The notes beneath the pieces were generated by a model, which saw only the letters and a program-made list of their open reading frames with translations, ran no database searches and had not been told where the DNA came from. A DNA stretch of 25,639 nt from JALUUH01 sp964636675. Its GTDB lineage: Bacteria; Pseudomonadota; Gammaproteobacteria; S012-40. Every line of letters starts with the position of its first letter. Positions within the stretch are counted from its first letter, which is position 1. The stretch covers positions 1 to 25,639 of the forward strand of contig CAZWUO010000027.1 of NCBI GenBank assembly GCA_964636675.1, given 5' to 3'. The position numbers and the translations under genes are program-made. Below are positions 24,230 through 25,639 of this stretch, one piece after another.

Positions 24230-25639
24230 ATGCAACCCATTAAGCCCTTTCCTTACAAGCTTTTGCTGCATTGTATTGTTTTGTTATTACTCTGCAGTGT
24301 CATTGTCGCCTGCGACAAACCTAGCGATACCAGCATTCGCTTTGGTTTATCTAACATGCCGGTAAAACTAGACCCACGATTTGCAACCGATGCGGCATCT
24401 TATCGAATCAGTCGTCTGCTCTACCAAAGTTTAGTCGATTTTGGTGACTCAAAAAAAGTCATCCCTTCCATCGCCAGCTGGGAACAACTTTCACCCACGC
24501 ATTTTCGATTTACCTTGAATGAATCTGTACGAGACTTTCATAATGGCACGCCCTTGACCAGCGCCGATGTAAAAAGCACCTATGAATCAGTGCTGGATAA
24601 AGACAATGCCTCACCACATCGTGCCTCGCTCACCTTAATCGATAAAATCGAAACACCGAATGTTAACACGATTGACTTCACACTCAATCGAGCTGATCCC
24701 CTATTTCCAAGCTATCTCGTCATCGGCATATTGCCTAAAAAATTAATGGCTGACAAACAAGACTTCACTCGCAACCCTATCGGCAGTGGCGTTTATCGCT
24801 TTGTCGATTGGCCAGAAGACGGCATACTCAATATACAACGTGTGCAAGACAAACAACTTGTGCGCTTTATTCATGTGCCAAACCCCACGGTCAGAGTCTT
24901 AAAATTAATGCGTGGTGAAATTGACATGCTGCAAAATGACCTACCTCCAGAACTGGTCAATTTTCTAGGAGAGAAAGATGACATCACCATACAAAAACAG
25001 CAAGGGACTAACTTTGCATACCTCGGGTTTAATCTAGAAAACCAAACAACCGGAGATATCGCGATTCGCAAAGCCATCGCACACGGTATCGATAGAGATG
25101 AAATAATAAAATATGTATTCGGTGAATCTGCACGCAAAGCCAATGCATTGTTGCCACCGGATCATTGGGCAGGCAATAATAAACTCGTTGCTTATGAATA
25201 TAATATAGAAAAAGCCAAACAACTATTGGCCAACGCAGGGTATCAAAAAAACAGTATTACTCTAACTTACAAAACCTCTAACGACCCATTTCGTATCAGA
25301 GTAGCCACAATACTGCAAGCACAGCTTGCTAAAATAGGTATTAACGTCGAAATCATGAGTTATGATTGGGGAACATTTTACGGCGATATTAAAAACGGAC
25401 GTTTTCAACTCTACAGCCTCGCATGGATAGGCATAAAAACACCGGATATATTTCGTTATGCTTTTCATAGCCAAGCCATGCCTCCTAATGGCGCCAATCG
25501 TGGACGCTTTAATGATCCCGTTGTAGATGAACTTATTGAACGCGCAGAACAACAAACGAGTTACCAACAACAGGCCATCTATTACAGCCAATTACAAGCA
25601 GAGCTACTCGCAAAACTTCCTTATGTCCCATTATGGTAT
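24230..25639 (+). CDS. Peptide ABC transporter substrate-binding lipoprotein (partial)
   Basis: An open frame of 470 codons runs off the right edge without a stop. The signal ends in a lipobox, VIVAC followed by DKPS, so it is a lipoprotein. The protein fits the SBP_bac_5 (DppA/OppA) family: NMPVKLDPRFATDAAS, RVLYQ-like SRLLYQSLVDFG, FHNGTPLTSADVKSTYESVLD, NPIGSGVYRF, AYLGFNLENQ, IRKAIAHGIDRDEIIKYVFG, and LPYVPLWY at the very edge, which usually lies 40-50 residues from the C terminus. Permease and ATPase genes would be expected beyond the window. The start has a weak ribosome-binding site and follows the CYTH gene by 8 nt. Confidence 0.93.
   Translation, partial: MQPIKPFPYKLLLHCIVLLLLCSVIVACDKPSDTSIRFGLSNMPVKLDPRFATDAASYRISRLLYQSLVDFGDSKKVIPSIASWEQLSPTHFRFTLNESVRDFHNGTPLTSADVKSTYESVLDKDNASPHRASLTLIDKIETPNVNTIDFTLNRADPLFPSYLVIGILPKKLMADKQDFTRNPIGSGVYRFVDWPEDGILNIQRVQDKQLVRFIHVPNPTVRVLKLMRGEIDMLQNDLPPELVNFLGEKDDITIQKQQGTNFAYLGFNLENQTTGDIAIRKAIAHGIDRDEIIKYVFGESARKANALLPPDHWAGNNKLVAYEYNIEKAKQLLANAGYQKNSITLTYKTSNDPFRIRVATILQAQLAKIGINVEIMSYDWGTFYGDIKNGRFQLYSLAWIGIKTPDIFRYAFHSQAMPPNGANRGRFNDPVVDELIERAEQQTSYQQQAIYYSQLQAELLAKLPYVPLWY

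Overview
The window looks like chromosomal DNA of a gammaproteobacterium with moderately AT-rich sequence. The evidence is the gene order rimP-nusA-infB-rbfA-truB-rpsO-pnp, an Hsp15-type S4 protein, a CCA-encoding tRNA-Arg and the overall protein character. I cannot name the genus. There are no transposases, phage genes or CRISPR arrays.

Left part (1-4115): an orphan membrane PAS sensor histidine kinase is followed by a small lipoprotein (EexN-like). The lipoprotein's ribosome-binding site sits in a poly-G/poly-T tract. Divergent from the kinase is a secreted protein with a lysozyme-like Glu...GIGH signature. It converges on an unrecognised 121-residue protein.

Non-coding-rich part (4116-6086): this holds an imperfect direct repeat, tRNA-Arg(TCG) with a good promoter, and a terminator-bounded structured RNA. 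That RNA contains a 14-codon ORF behind a 13-base complement to the 16S rRNA 3' end. An FmdB-type small protein, a candidate 43-residue basic ORF ending in a strong inverted repeat, and an 81-residue very acidic protein follow. A Crp/Fnr-family regulator comes next (6087-6785).

Central part (6952-15539): a complete transcription/translation operon on the minus strand. It is read from a sigma70-like promoter at 15511-15539, through an intrinsic terminator placed only 17 nt before rimP (probable attenuation), to a terminator after pnp.

Right part (15777-25639): a CheW-transmembrane-LysM fusion and a Nudix hydrolase lie on the minus strand. Divergent from them is a CHASE2 class III adenylate cyclase, then a cluster of SH3b protein, M48 metalloprotease and FadL/OmpP1-like outer-membrane protein, which looks like an envelope module. 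Hsp15 (minus) is divergent from a CYTH-domain enzyme, which is followed 8 nt later by a peptide-binding lipoprotein cut by the right edge. Three genes touch cyclic-nucleotide or triphosphate chemistry (cyclase, CNB-domain regulator, CYTH protein), but a link between them is only inference.

The best candidates for something undescribed are the structured RNA with its perfect Shine-Dalgarno and Cys-containing mini-peptide, and the CheW-LysM fusion.
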